Part shown: one piece after another, positions 8,160 to 18,957 of the stretch
How the letters are laid out: each line of letters starts with the position of its first letter
How positions within the stretch are numbered: the first letter of the stretch is position 1
Assembly (NCBI RefSeq): GCF_041429785.1
Contig: NZ_CP163423.1
Coordinates: 992,001 to 1,056,000 of the forward strand
Source: Fretibacter rubidus
GTDB lineage: Bacteria > Pseudomonadota > Alphaproteobacteria > Caulobacterales > Maricaulaceae
DNA: 64,000 nucleotides
Reading direction: 5' to 3'
Made by a program: the position numbers and the translations under genes
The notes under the pieces: model-generated
Database searches by the model: none
Seen by the model: the letters and a program-made list of their open reading frames with translations, nothing else
Told to the model about the DNA's origin: nothing

Positions 8160-10283
8160 TTAAAACGGCGGTGCTGTTGGATACTCGCTGTCCAAAACGG
8201 GCTCAACCCAATCTTCAATCACGGTCTTGGCATCGCGCTTTGTATATTTAAGCTTGGCGATATCATCAAGGTAATCTGCATAATCATAAATCGCGACGGG
8301 CAGGCCGAGGTGATAGGCATCAAAAACGCCCATCGTATTCAGTAGTCGAAAGGCTGTGATATGAATATTGCGCGCGGCGACCGCTTCTTGAGCTTTCGCG
8401 TTTTGTAGCTCTGCCTGGGCGTTCAGCACATCTAAAATATCGCGTTGCCCAAACAGTTGTTCGTCTTTTACGCCCTCATAGGCGGTTTGTGCAAAACGCG
8501 TTTGGGCTTGAGATTGGGCGTAGCTTTGCTGTGCGGCAATATTGGCAGCCCAAAGCTCGGCCATGATTTGCTCCACAGCGCGCTCAGTCTCTAGCACCTC
8601 GTAATAAATACGGTCTTTGACGGCCACGGCTTCGCGTTTGCGGGATTTATTCGCACCGCCTGAATAAAACGGCACATTGATTTGCAGGGCGAGGGCCACC
8701 GCGTCGCGTCTGTCTAGCCCCGTCAGTTGTCCGCGCTCTGCTTCGGCCGTACCTGTCAAAGCCACCGTCGGACTGCCGAGTGCGTCAGCGACTTTGATAG
8801 CCGCAAAAGAGGCGTTGAAATCACGCACTAACGCGCGAAACCGTGGATTATTATTGTGCGCAATTTTTAAGGCCTCGTCCAAAGTCTCTGGCAAATTCAA
8901 CGCTGGAATTGGGGCGATGTTGAGCGGGGGATAGCCGATAATACGGTCATAATTAGCGAGCGTGATCGCTAATTGGGCTTCAGATTCTGCGAGGGCTATT
9001 TCGCTATTGGCGACACGGGTTTTTGCTTGGAAAATATCCGTACGCGTTCCTACGCCGGTCTCGAAACGGTCCTTGGCGGCCTGTTCAAGACGCATAACAA
9101 TGCGCAAATCTTCGCGGCGGATGTTGGCAATGTCTCTGTCACGCAGCAGGTCCGTATAAACTGTGGCAGCTGATAAGGCATTGGATTGTTCGGCATCGCG
9201 CAGCCGTTCGCGCGCCGCTAAAATACCGGATTTGGCTTGGTCTTTTAACGCCTTGATGCGCCCGCCTTGATAGAGGGGTTGGCTAATCTGCACAGACGCC
9301 TCGCGCGGGTGCCCGCTTTCGGTGGTAAAACCTGCGGGGCCAAAACGTGATTGGCTGGGGACGCGGCGTAGGGTGTAATCAAGCTCTGCACTGGCATTGG
9401 CGCTTGGGCGACCTTGGGCGCGAGCTTGGATGTAGTTTTCGTCTGTTTCTTGCAGGCGGGTGCGCTCTGCCGATAGGCTGGGATTAGTCTTGTAATTCTC
9501 TGCAATGGCTTGGCGTAGGGTTTGCGTGCCTGCGCGTATTGGCTCTGCAACCGCATCTTTCAAGACCTGATAGCCGATGAGGGGCCTGTCGAAATGCCCT
9601 TTTTCAACAAGGCCAGGGTCGATTTGGGATAAGGCATTTGGGCGTTCTGGCGCAGTGTCTGGACCCTTGGCATCTAGGATGGTCACGGGCGCCAGTCGAA
9701 GGGCCGTGGGCAGGTTCGATTTAAACTCTAGCTTGGGTGATGAGCGGACAGTTTTTATGGGCAGATATCGCGGCGTCGCCGGCTTTGCACGCGCTAATGC
9801 GATGGGATAATCACCGGCGGGAGGCTGATCTATATCTTGCGTTAAGGGCGCAAACTCATATTCGCTGTCATATGGAAAAGGCGAAGCTGGTTCTGGCAAT
9901 GGTGCAAAAGGCGGTTTGGCCTCATCCGCTTCCGCCATAGCGACCGGAAAGGGTCCAGGCGGTAAATCCAAACTTGCGGCAGGTACGTCTGGATTGGGCC
10001 TAAGCTGGCGCAAGCTAGGGGCGGGCGGGAGCGAGCTTAATGGACTGTGGTTTGTGGTTGAATTGTCTGGCGCAGATGATTCGATGGGTTTTTGCGTCTT
10101 GTAATAACCAGAATTAACCAGATGCGGCGTGACGACTTGCGACGGATCCGATGTTTTTGCCTTATCTTTGGCAATAATATCAGAGAGTTTAGAGCCAACG
10201 GCACAGGACGTTAGGCCCGCCGCAGCAGAGCACAGAAGGAGGTGTTTGAAAAACACGCTGTAATCGGCATGTCGCAGAAGCAA
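8160..10283 (-). CDS. TolC-family outer membrane efflux protein with long N-terminal extension
   Basis: 707 residues. The last 450 or so (from about residue 255, LRQAIAENYKTNPSLSAER) are a TolC/OEP fold with its two repeats: ASAELDYTLRR and QISQPLYQGGRIKALKDQA in the first half, VALALQINVPFYSGGANKSRKREA in the second. This forms the outer membrane channel of type I secretion or efflux systems. The N-terminus has a signal peptide with lipobox GLTSC (Cys27), then about 220 residues rich in Pro, Ala and Ser that the family normally lacks. The start is TTG with AGGA five bases upstream; GTG at 10256 is an alternative. No inner-membrane partner is nearby. Confidence 0.88.
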   Translation of the reverse strand: MLLRHADYSVFFKHLLLCSAAAGLTSCAVGSKLSDIIAKDKAKTSDPSQVVTPHLVNSGYYKTQKPIESSAPDNSTTNHSPLSSLPPAPSLRQLRPNPDVPAASLDLPPGPFPVAMAEADEAKPPFAPLPEPASPFPYDSEYEFAPLTQDIDQPPAGDYPIALARAKPATPRYLPIKTVRSSPKLEFKSNLPTALRLAPVTILDAKGPDTAPERPNALSQIDPGLVEKGHFDRPLIGYQVLKDAVAEPIRAGTQTLRQAIAENYKTNPSLSAERTRLQETDENYIQARAQGRPSANASAELDYTLRRVPSQSRFGPAGFTTESGHPREASVQISQPLYQGGRIKALKDQAKSGILAARERLRDAEQSNALSAATVYTDLLRDRDIANIRREDLRIVMRLEQAAKDRFETGVGTRTDIFQAKTRVANSEIALAESEAQLAITLANYDRIIGYPPLNIAPIPALNLPETLDEALKIAHNNNPRFRALVRDFNASFAAIKVADALGSPTVALTGTAEAERGQLTGLDRRDAVALALQINVPFYSGGANKSRKREAVAVKDRIYYEVLETERAVEQIMAELWAANIAAQQSYAQSQAQTRFAQTAYEGVKDEQLFGQRDILDVLNAQAELQNAKAQEAVAARNIHITAFRLLNTMGVFDAYHLGLPVAIYDYADYLDDIAKLKYTKRDAKTVIEDWVEPVLDSEYPTAPPF

Positions 10284-10543
10284 TTATCCTATTCATTCGC
10301 GGCTATAGTAGCCTGTGTATCAAATCTATGCAGTTTAGGTTAATGGCCCCTAAAAATGGGTAAAAACAAGGCGGTTTCCTCCATCGATTGTTGCCTCTAA
10401 CTTGAATAGCTGAATTTTCACGGCTCTTTGCATCAATAGGCGTGAAAACACCGCTTGAAAGGCCGCGTCAAATCCGCTATTGCCCGCTCAAATCACACGG
10501 CCTGAACCCCTTGGGCCGTTTTATCTTTATTATGGAGGCTATG

Positions 10544-10723
10544 ATGGCTGTCCCAAAGAGTAAAATCTCGAACTCGCGCCGTGGCCAACGCCGCGCGCAT
10601 GATGCCCTAACGGCTGTGAATTACGTCGAAGACAAAACAAGCGGTGAGTTGCGTCGTCAACATCACATCGACCTTAAATCCGGCACATATCGTGGCCGTC
10701 AGGTTCTGACACCAAAAGACTAG
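10544..10723 (+). CDS. rpmF: 50S ribosomal protein L32
   Basis: A 59-residue protein beginning [20 protein letters not shown], the classic L32 N-terminus, with C-terminal GTYRGRQVL. It lacks the four zinc-binding cysteines of the Cys-plus L32 type. Strong Shine-Dalgarno GGAGG at 10534-10538. There are two adjacent ATG codons (10541 and 10544); the second gives the normal MAVPKSK start and better spacing. The frame is open upstream to 10442, but that part is not protein-like for the family. The roughly 260 bases before it (10284-10543) hold the divergent promoters of this gene and the TolC-like gene; I see no other gene there. Confidence 0.95.
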   Translation: MAVPKSKISNSRRGQRRAHDALTAVNYVEDKTSGELRRQHHIDLKSGTYRGRQVLTPKD

Positions 10724-10729
10724 ATTTAA

Positions 10730-12031
<1,302 letters not shown>

Positions 12032-12145
12032 GGGCTAAGCTATCGTAATAACAGTCGCCTTAAACGGCACTTGCAAATCATTCGCAAGATGTTTATTGGC
12101 GTGGATAAGACTCACTCATGGGGTCATATTCAAGAGGACTACGCC

Positions 12146-12703
12146 GTGGAAAACCCAAAGCTTCGTAAAAACCTGATTAATCTGCATCTGCTCTTTGCCG
12201 GGTTTCTGGCGCCTGCCTTTTTGCTTTTAGCGATTTCTGGCGGGCTCTATCTTATTGGAAATAAGGGCAAGTTTGACGCCCAACCCATGAACTTGCCAGC
12301 GGCTGCGTCGCTTGATTTTAATAGCCCAACCCTTGAAACCGATGTGCGAAACCTTTTGGCGTCTGCCAATATTGATCACAAATTTGGCTATATTTCAAAA
12401 CGCGGGGCGAGCAAAATTCACCTGCGCCCAACGAGCCGCACTTACATCGAATTTAATCAAACGCCCGACGGCTTGACGGCCTTCCGCGTGAGCCCTGATT
12501 TCCAAGGCTCTATGATTGAACTTCACAAAGGTCACGGGCCAAAGCTGTTCAAGACCTATCAAAAACTCGTCGCAATTGGTCTGCTGGGTGTTGTCTTTGG
12601 CGGAGTATTTGTAGGGCTACTGGCGCGCGCATACCGCCGCAAGACATTGGTCGCCCTCAGCGTGGGTACATTGTTGTTCTTTATCCTCGCGATTTTCGCC
12701 TAA
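12146..12703 (+). CDS. PepSY-type membrane protein
   Basis: About 185 residues, with an N-terminal membrane helix (FAGFLAPAFLLLAISGGLYLI), a periplasmic stretch of about 100 residues, and two C-terminal helices. The arrangement, with LHLLFAGFLAPAF and IELHKGHGPKLFKTYQKLVAIGLLG, resembles PepSY-associated membrane proteins often linked to iron uptake or reductase functions. I start at GTG 12146 because AGAGGA (12133-12138) lies seven bases upstream. The frame is open back to TTG 12071, without a good ribosome site. Its stop overlaps the convergent LysE gene stop by four bases. Substrate unknown. Confidence 0.72.
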   Translation: MENPKLRKNLINLHLLFAGFLAPAFLLLAISGGLYLIGNKGKFDAQPMNLPAAASLDFNSPTLETDVRNLLASANIDHKFGYISKRGASKIHLRPTSRTYIEFNQTPDGLTAFRVSPDFQGSMIELHKGHGPKLFKTYQKLVAIGLLGVVFGGVFVGLLARAYRRKTLVALSVGTLLFFILAIFA

Positions 12704-13320
12704 GTCGCTGTTTTAAAGGCTAAAATTACCGCACCGATGATGATCATCGCGCCGCTGATGATGTTTACCCAACGCATACTACTGTCTGATAGACGCTTTG
12801 AAATGGCCCCTGCGCTGATGCCGTAAAAGGCGAGAAACGCGCCGTCAAACACAAGATAAGTCAGCATCAGAATCAGTTGCTGCGGCCAGAACGGTAAATC
12901 AGCGCTAATAAACTGCGGAAACAACGCGGCAAAAAACATAATCGCTTTAGGGTTGGACCCTGATGTCACAAACCCTTGGCGAAAAAGCGCCCCGCGCGAC
13001 ACTGTTTCTGTCGTAACAGACGGAGCAAAATTGGCTGTGCGCATCATTTTGACCCCGAGATAAACAAGATAGGCCACGCCAACCCATTTCACCGCCGTAA
13101 AAGCATTGGGCGCCTTTGCAATCACAGCTGCCATGCCCAATCCCGCCGCCAGCATTTGCAGTGCATTAGCGGATAAATCCCCCAATCCCGTCGCCATAGC
13201 GCGGCGCGGGCCGTAGGTGAGGGAATTAGAGAGCATCAAAATATGACTGACCCCTGGCGTGATAAGAAAGGTTAGGGCCAAAAGGGCAAAGGCTATCCAT
13301 ATATCAATTGGCATAATCAT
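12700..13320 (-). CDS. LysE/RhtB family amino-acid exporter
   Basis: A 206-residue inner membrane protein with about six helices. The N-terminal ITPGVSHILMLSNSLTYGPRRAMATGLGDLSAN is the signature of the LysE/RhtB translocators, which export amino acids such as homoserine, threonine or lysine. GSNPKAIMFFAALFPQF is the second conserved block. The substrate cannot be predicted. It is transcribed alone, convergent with the PepSY-like gene (shared CTAA) and divergent from divIC. Confidence 0.87.
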   Translation of the reverse strand: MIMPIDIWIAFALLALTFLITPGVSHILMLSNSLTYGPRRAMATGLGDLSANALQMLAAGLGMAAVIAKAPNAFTAVKWVGVAYLVYLGVKMMRTANFAPSVTTETVSRGALFRQGFVTSGSNPKAIMFFAALFPQFISADLPFWPQQLILMLTYLVFDGAFLAFYGISAGAISKRLSDSSMRWVNIISGAMIIIGAVILAFKTAT

Positions 13321-13387
13321 CCCATTTTTCCACGGAGAATCGCGTGTCTTTACACACTGCTAACCATAAGGGTTTAGGGAAGTATGA

Positions 13388-13750
13388 ATGGTATATACGC
13401 AACATTTTCGCCGTTTTGGGGCGTCGCTTGCCGCCTTTGCCCGCGGCTTGGGCCCATTTATGCGGCGCAAATGGCCCATGATGGCGTTATTTATCTTCTA
13501 TTTCTACCTCGCTTTTCATGCTTTGTCGGGTAACCAAGGCTTGATGCGGTGGGTGGATTACGAGGCCGACATAACGCGCAATACTGCCGTTTTAGAGCGA
13601 TTAGAAGCGGAGCGTGACGCTTTGCAAGCCCGCGCGGACAGCTTAGCCGCGCAAAACTTGGACCTTGACGCACTTGACCAACAGTCACGCGAAACTCTAT
13701 TTGTTTCACATCCGAACGACTATACGATTTGGCTTGACCCAACGCCCTAG
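13388..13750 (+). CDS. Septum formation initiator (FtsB/DivIC family)
   Basis: 120 residues: a cytoplasmic N-terminus, one membrane helix (WPMMALFIFYFYLAFHAL), then a periplasmic coiled coil (NTAVLERLEAERDALQARADSLAAQN). This is the architecture of FtsB/DivIC, which bridges FtsL and FtsQ in the divisome. Its location between enolase and pdhA is the usual alphaproteobacterial site for this gene, which supports the call beyond its weak sequence. The C-terminal segment DQQSRETLFVSHPNDYTIW fits the family. Confidence 0.88.
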   Translation: MVYTQHFRRFGASLAAFARGLGPFMRRKWPMMALFIFYFYLAFHALSGNQGLMRWVDYEADITRNTAVLERLEAERDALQARADSLAAQNLDLDALDQQSRETLFVSHPNDYTIWLDPTP

Positions 13751-13814
13751 AAACGCTCTATTGGATCTGTATTTATCCTATTTGCTTTGCATATGAAATA
13801 ATGAGGGTGTCATA

Positions 13815-14807
13815 GTGGCTGCGAAAAAAACCAAACTCCTGAAAACAACAAAAGCCGAGATGTTGCAATTCTACCGCGACATGCTTCTTATCCGCCGCTT
13901 TGAAGAAAAGGCGGGGCAGCTTTACGGTATGGGGCAAATTGCAGGTTTCTGTCATCTTTATATTGGACAAGAGGCTGTTGTGACGGGGTGCCGCGCAGGC
14001 ATGATTGATGGGGATCAGATGATTACGGGTTACCGCGATCACGGCCATATGCTGGCGTGCGGAATGGAAAGCCGCGGCGTTATGGCAGAGCTGACCGGAC
14101 GTTCGGGTGGATATTCGCGCGGTAAAGGCGGCTCCATGCATATGTTTTCCACTGAGAAAAAGTTTTACGGCGGTCACGGTATTGTTGGCGCGCAAGTGCC
14201 ACTCGGCGCGGGCCTTGGTTTTGCGAATAAGTACCTTGATAACGGCGCGGTGAGCCTCGCCTTCTTTGGGGACGGGGCCTCTAATCAAGGTCAGGTCTAC
14301 GAGACCTTTAACATGGCGAAACTCTGGGATTTGCCCGTTGTTTTTGTGATTGAAAATAATCAATACGCCATGGGCACATCGGTTGAGCGGTCATCGGCCG
14401 AGACTGAACTGCACAAGCGCGGCATTAGTTTTGAAATCCAAGGTATCCAAGTTGACGGCATGAATGTCCTAGCCGTGCGTGACGCCGCCAAAAAAGCGAT
14501 TAAACATGCTCGCGACGGTAAAGGCCCGATGATTTTAGAGATGAAGACCTATCGTTACCGCGGTCACTCTATGTCTGATCCGGCCAAATACCGCACACGG
14601 GACGAGGTCACCAAGACCCGCTCAGAGCGCGACCCGATTGATATGGTCAAAGCGCGCTTGATAGATGAGGGATGGGCCGATACGGACAGCCTGAAAGTCA
14701 TCGATAAAGAGATTAAAGAGATTGTCACAGACGCCGCTGACTTCAGCCTAGAGAGCCCAGAGCCCGACCCGTCCGAGCTTTGGACAGATGTGTTGTTGGA
14801 GGCCTAG
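13815..14807 (+). CDS. pdhA: Pyruvate dehydrogenase E1 component, alpha subunit
   Basis: A 330-residue E1 alpha chain that binds thiamine diphosphate and, with PdhB, decarboxylates pyruvate. The ThDP motif runs from FFGDGASNQGQVYE to IENNQYAMGT. Regulatory/active-loop blocks YRYRGHSMSDPAKYR and GYRDHGHMLACG are present. The start codon is GTG. It opens the pdh gene group, but a DUF3291 gene and a MAPEG gene sit between it and pdhB. Confidence 0.95.
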   Translation: MAAKKTKLLKTTKAEMLQFYRDMLLIRRFEEKAGQLYGMGQIAGFCHLYIGQEAVVTGCRAGMIDGDQMITGYRDHGHMLACGMESRGVMAELTGRSGGYSRGKGGSMHMFSTEKKFYGGHGIVGAQVPLGAGLGFANKYLDNGAVSLAFFGDGASNQGQVYETFNMAKLWDLPVVFVIENNQYAMGTSVERSSAETELHKRGISFEIQGIQVDGMNVLAVRDAAKKAIKHARDGKGPMILEMKTYRYRGHSMSDPAKYRTRDEVTKTRSERDPIDMVKARLIDEGWADTDSLKVIDKEIKEIVTDAADFSLESPEPDPSELWTDVLLEA

Positions 14808-14809
14808 CC

Positions 14810-15298
14810 TTGCAGCTCGCGCAGCTTAATATCGCCGAAGGCGTCGTCGCGATGGACGACCCGCAAATGCAGCCTTTCACGGGCCGCATTGACGCGATTA
14901 ATGCGCTTGCGGACCGAACGGACGGTTTTATCTGGCGATTAACCGATGATGATGCAGATATTGACGGTGCGTTATCTCTGCGCTTGCCGGGCGACGACAC
15001 AACATTGGTAAATATGTCGGTATGGGACAGTGTCGAGGCGCTGTTTAGCTTCGTGTATAAAACCGCCCACGCCAAAGTCATGACAGATAATCGGGAAAAT
15101 TTTGTCGATATGCCAAAACAGCATTTTGTGTTGTGGTGGGTCGAGGACGGTCACATTCCCCCATTAACCGAGGCCAAAGCGCGGTTAGATGATTTGCGTG
15201 ACAACGGGCCAAACCCCCATGCCTTTACATTTGCTATGCCGTTTAGCGCCGAAGGCCAGCCTATCACGCCAAGCTTCCCAAAAAAGGATTGTGCCTAA
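14810..15298 (+). CDS. DUF3291 family protein
   Basis: About 162 residues, beginning LQLAQLNIAEGVVAMDDPQMQPF. The start is a TTG at 14810 supported by GGAGG (14798-14802) seven bases upstream, inside the end of pdhA. Blocks such as FVLWWVEDGHIPPLTEAKARLD match the DUF3291 family, a dimeric alpha/beta-barrel-like fold of unknown function. It is translationally coupled on both sides: two bases after the pdhA stop and overlapping the next start (TAATG). Any role in pyruvate dehydrogenase is untested. Confidence 0.85.
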   Translation: MQLAQLNIAEGVVAMDDPQMQPFTGRIDAINALADRTDGFIWRLTDDDADIDGALSLRLPGDDTTLVNMSVWDSVEALFSFVYKTAHAKVMTDNRENFVDMPKQHFVLWWVEDGHIPPLTEAKARLDDLRDNGPNPHAFTFAMPFSAEGQPITPSFPKKDCA

Positions 15299-15729
15299 TG
15301 CCCATCGAAATCTCCTATCTTATCGCCTCTGTTGCGCTATATTTTGTGATGATCCTCTCACAATCAACAGGTGCCTTTTTAGCTGCCGCGGCTGGCAAGG
15401 TATCGCTTGGGGACTTGGTTGGCGCGCGCGATACTTTGCCAAGTGACGGTTACGCACCTTTCCATAGCCGCGCAAAACGTGCGCAAGCCAATATGACCGA
15501 AGGCATGATGATGTTTGCGCCACTGGTTTTAGCGGCGGCACATTTGGGGGCGTTTAATGCCATGACGGCATTGGGCGCGGCACTGTTTTTCTGGGCGCGT
15601 GTCGCCTTTGCACCGCTTTATTGGTTCGGTGTGCCGTGGGTCCGTACCCTTGTTTGGTTCGTGTCCATCATAGGTATCATCCTAATTTTCTTACAAATCC
15701 TACCATTTTCACCAGAGGTTACGCGCTAA
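15298..15729 (+). CDS. MAPEG family membrane protein
   Basis: 143 residues with four predicted helices, starting [14 protein letters not shown]. The MAPEG family (glutathione and eicosanoid metabolism membrane proteins) is recognised from the R-x-x-R-A-x-x-N-x-x-E pattern, here [13 protein letters not shown], and [20 protein letters not shown]. Bacterial members are mostly uncharacterised. Its ATG overlaps the DUF3291 stop and its stop overlaps the pdhB ATG (both TAATG), so it is tightly embedded in the pdh operon. Confidence 0.86.
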   Translation: MPIEISYLIASVALYFVMILSQSTGAFLAAAAGKVSLGDLVGARDTLPSDGYAPFHSRAKRAQANMTEGMMMFAPLVLAAAHLGAFNAMTALGAALFFWARVAFAPLYWFGVPWVRTLVWFVSIIGIILIFLQILPFSPEVTR

Positions 15730-17126
15730 TGGCTATTGATATTAAAATGCCCGCTTTGTCCCCCACCATGGAGGAGGGAACGTTGTCTAAATGGCTCGTG
15801 GCCGAGGGCGATACCGTCACCTCTGGCGACATCTTGGCAGAAATTGAAACCGACAAAGCCACAATGGAAGTCGAGAGCATCGACGAAGGCACGGTTGGCA
15901 AGATCGTGGTCGCGGCGGGCACAGACAATGTCAAAGTTGGCGCGGTAATTTTGCAGCTACTTGAGGACGGAGAGAGCGCCTCTGATCTTGGCAGCCCCGG
16001 TGATGCAGCGCCTGAAAAAGCGCCTGCGGTCGCTATGCCGCAAACGCCAGAGCAAGCCCCGACACAGGCCCCAGAGGCCAAGCCCGCTACCGCGCCAAAG
16101 GCCCAAGTTATTGCCAAAGACCCTGACATTCCGTCTAATATCAAAATGGTCGAGACCACCGTGCGTGACGCCTTGCGGGATGCCATGGCCGAAGAAATGC
16201 GCCGGGACGAGGCCGTTTTTGTCATGGGCGAAGAAGTCGCCGAATATCAAGGCGCTTATAAAGTCACGCGCGAGCTGCTCCAAGAATTTGGCAGCCGCCG
16301 CGTGGTCGATACACCCATTACAGAATACGGTTTTGCCGGTATCGGTGTCGGCGCAGCGATGGGCGGCCTAAAGCCGATTGTTGAATTTATGACATGGAAT
16401 TTCGGCATGCAGGCGATTGATCACATCATCAACTCTGCCGCCAAAACGCTTTATATGTCGGGTGGTCAGATGCGCTGTCCGATTGTGTTCCGTGGCCCCA
16501 ATGGTGCCGCGTCCCGTGTTGGCGCGCAACACAGCCATGACTATTCATCATGGTATGCCAATGTTCCGGGCCTGAAAGTCGTCGCGCCCTATGACGCCGC
16601 CGATGCCAAAGGATTGTTAAAATCCGCCATTCGTGACCCTAATCCGATTGTGTTTTTGGAACATGAATTGATGTATGGCGAGAGCTTTGACGTGCCTGAT
16701 ATGGATGATTTCTTAATCCCGATTGGCAAAGCCAAAGTGCGGGTTGAGGGCACAGATGTAACACTTGTCGCCCATTCGCGCATGGTCGGGCGTTGCCTAG
16801 AGGCCGCCGAAAAACTCGCGGAAGAGGGTATTTCTGCTGAGGTCATCGACCTACGCACAATCCGCCCGCTTGATTCTGATACTGTGATTGAATCGGTGAA
16901 GAAAACCAACCGCCTCGTCTGTGCCGAAGAAGGCTGGGGTCAAAGCGGTATCGGCGCAGAAATCGCCGCGCGCGTCATCGACCAAGCGTTTGATTACCTC
17001 GATGCCCCGCCCGCACGCGTCTTCCAAAAAGACGTGCCCCTGCCATACGCTGCGAACCTAGAAGCACTAAGCCTGCCGAATACGCAGGATGTCGTGGATG
17101 CGGCTAAGAAGGTTTGTTATGTTTAA
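15729..17126 (+). CDS. pdhB: Pyruvate dehydrogenase E1 component, beta subunit with N-terminal lipoyl domain
   Basis: 465 residues. Residues 1-80 are a biotinyl/lipoyl domain with the lipoylation lysine in [13 protein letters not shown] Pro/Ala-rich linker (about 85-135) leads to the transketolase-type E1 beta domain: [73 protein letters not shown] lipoyl domain on E1 beta is known from some alphaproteobacteria. The ATG at 15729 overlaps the MAPEG stop. The lipoyl region is almost identical in protein sequence to that of pdhC. Confidence 0.95.
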   Translation: MAIDIKMPALSPTMEEGTLSKWLVAEGDTVTSGDILAEIETDKATMEVESIDEGTVGKIVVAAGTDNVKVGAVILQLLEDGESASDLGSPGDAAPEKAPAVAMPQTPEQAPTQAPEAKPATAPKAQVIAKDPDIPSNIKMVETTVRDALRDAMAEEMRRDEAVFVMGEEVAEYQGAYKVTRELLQEFGSRRVVDTPITEYGFAGIGVGAAMGGLKPIVEFMTWNFGMQAIDHIINSAAKTLYMSGGQMRCPIVFRGPNGAASRVGAQHSHDYSSWYANVPGLKVVAPYDAADAKGLLKSAIRDPNPIVFLEHELMYGESFDVPDMDDFLIPIGKAKVRVEGTDVTLVAHSRMVGRCLEAAEKLAEEGISAEVIDLRTIRPLDSDTVIESVKKTNRLVCAEEGWGQSGIGAEIAARVIDQAFDYLDAPPARVFQKDVPLPYAANLEALSLPNTQDVVDAAKKVCYV

Positions 17127-17562
17127 ACACATTGCAATTATTGCAATGTGTTGCGGTCTTGTTGGGTGTTCTCAAGAGCCTTCGCCTGTGCCACCTCAAC
17201 AACCAACTGACGTTTCTGCACCGGACACAAAGTCTAAAATATCCACCTCTCAATCTATGACGAATGACGGAGCAGAACGCGGATTGAGATGCGAGCAAAG
17301 CTTCCCAGCAGAACTGACTGCTGCTGAACTATCGTTAGTTCGGGCGCGCATTACAAACGTGGTGTCACAAGGGTGCAGCCCAAATACGATTAAAAATACA
17401 GAGGTGGGCATCAGAGAAGGCTCTAATTTAGAGGGCTTTGTCGTGTCGGCATCGGTAAATTATCAATGCGTAACGCGCGATACCGTAAATAAAAAAGCGT
17501 CTCATAATTTCGACGGTATCTGTAAAACTGTCTTCGCTGATTTGCCCCTCGCTGGGAAATAG
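17119..17562 (+). CDS. Small lipoprotein, unknown function
   Basis: 147 residues starting at the ATG at 17119, which overlaps the pdhB end by eight bases. A short signal peptide with lipobox GLVGC is followed by a Pro/Gln/Ser-rich stretch and a small domain with several cysteines (RCEQSF, QGCSPN, NYQCVT, DGICKT) that may form disulfides in the periplasm. I do not recognise the domain. It lies between pdhB and pdhC with only nine bases before pdhC, so it is probably co-expressed; a functional link is not evident. Confidence 0.75.
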   Translation: MFKHIAIIAMCCGLVGCSQEPSPVPPQQPTDVSAPDTKSKISTSQSMTNDGAERGLRCEQSFPAELTAAELSLVRARITNVVSQGCSPNTIKNTEVGIREGSNLEGFVVSASVNYQCVTRDTVNKKASHNFDGICKTVFADLPLAGK

Positions 17563-17571
17563 GAGTAAACT

Positions 17572-18951
17572 ATGCCAATCCAAATACTCATGCCCGCGCT
17601 TTCGCCCACGATGGAGGAAGGCACTTTGTCTAAATGGCTTGTGGCCGAGGGCGATACTGTGTCCTCTGGCGATTTGTTGGCCGAGATTGAAACCGACAAA
17701 GCGACGATGGAAGTCGAAGCGGTTGAGGAAGGCGTGATTGCCAAGCTGCTCGTCGCGGGCGGAGCCGAGGGCGTGAAAGTCAACGCCCCCATCGCGATAT
17801 TGCTAGAAGAGGGCGAGACCGAGGCCGATTTGGACGGATTTGAAGCGGGCGGCGCGCCGAAGGCTGCCTCTAAATCTGCAACCGAAACCCAGACCAAAGA
17901 CGCGTCGCAGCCAGACCCCGCGCCGAAAGCGGCACCGCAGTCTGACCCTGCTCCGCAAGCCAGTCATAGCGGCGACCGCATCAAAGCGTCACCGCTGGCC
18001 AAACGTCTTGCCAAAGACGCAGGGCTTGACCTTGCGAGCCTGACAGGCACTGGCCCCGGCGGGCGTATCGTAAAGGCGGATATTGAAGCCGCCAAAGCCG
18101 CGCCGAAATCTTCACCGAAAGCCGAGGCGGCAAATTCCCAATCTGCGCCTCAATCCGCGCCACAGTCTGCGACGACATCAACGTCTGAAAGCGCGGGCCA
18201 AGAAGTGGGTATGCCTCTTTCTGGTGGGGCTGCGGATTATCTTGCCAAGCGCGGCATTGTCCAAGGCAGCTATGATCTGGAACCGCTGGACGGCATGCGC
18301 AAAGTTATCGCCAAGCGCCTATCCGAATCTAATAACAATGTCCCCGATTTCCCGCTGACAATTGATTGCGAAATCGACGGCTTGCTCGCCATGCGTAAAG
18401 AACTGAATTCCCAAGCGCCCGAAGGCGTGAAAATATCGGTCAATGATATGATCATCCGCGCCTGTGCCTTAGCGCTAAAGCATGAGCCGCGCGCTAACGC
18501 CAGCTATACGCCCGACGGAATTGCCTATCACAAAAATGCCGACGTCGCCGTGGCGGTTGCCGTGGACGGCGGACTGATTACACCTATCGTGCGCGAAGCC
18601 AATAACAAAGGCCTGTCGACCATTTCAACAGAGATGAAAGACCTCGCAGGGCGGGCGAAAACCAAAAAGCTGAAGCCCGAAGAATATCAAGGCGGGACGT
18701 TTTCTGTCTCTAACCTGGGCATGTTTGGTATTCGAGAATTTGGCTCTATCATCAATGAACCGCACGGCATGATTATGTCCGTCGGGGCAGGGGCACCGCG
18801 TCCCGTGGTGAAAGACGGCGCGCTGGCCGTGGCAACGGTCATGACGGTCACGCTGACCTGTGATCACCGCGTTGTTGACGGGGCGCTTGGCGCACAATGG
18901 CTCGGCCACTTTAAGCGTTATATCGAGCAGCCCATTACCATGATGCTCTAA
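17572..18951 (+). CDS. pdhC: Pyruvate dehydrogenase E2, dihydrolipoamide acetyltransferase
   Basis: 459 residues: one lipoyl domain (about 1-80, lysine in [10 protein letters not shown]), a Pro/Ala/Lys/Gln linker, a peripheral-subunit-binding domain (about 135-170, ASPLAKRLAKDAGLDLASLTGTGPGGRI), a second linker, and the catalytic acyltransferase domain ending with the active-site block TCDHRVVDGALGAQWL. It forms the core of the pyruvate dehydrogenase complex and transfers acetyl groups to CoA. GGAG lies upstream of the ATG. A hairpin follows the stop. Confidence 0.95.
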   Translation: MPIQILMPALSPTMEEGTLSKWLVAEGDTVSSGDLLAEIETDKATMEVEAVEEGVIAKLLVAGGAEGVKVNAPIAILLEEGETEADLDGFEAGGAPKAASKSATETQTKDASQPDPAPKAAPQSDPAPQASHSGDRIKASPLAKRLAKDAGLDLASLTGTGPGGRIVKADIEAAKAAPKSSPKAEAANSQSAPQSAPQSATTSTSESAGQEVGMPLSGGAADYLAKRGIVQGSYDLEPLDGMRKVIAKRLSESNNNVPDFPLTIDCEIDGLLAMRKELNSQAPEGVKISVNDMIIRACALALKHEPRANASYTPDGIAYHKNADVAVAVAVDGGLITPIVREANNKGLSTISTEMKDLAGRAKTKKLKPEEYQGGTFSVSNLGMFGIREFGSIINEPHGMIMSVGAGAPRPVVKDGALAVATVMTVTLTCDHRVVDGALGAQWLGHFKRYIEQPITMML

Positions 18952-18957
18952 AGGCTC

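Noticed and set aside
13773-14363. 196-codon open frame on the minus strand opposite pdhA
   Set aside because: Antisense to the conserved E1 alpha coding region, with no domain or start signal.
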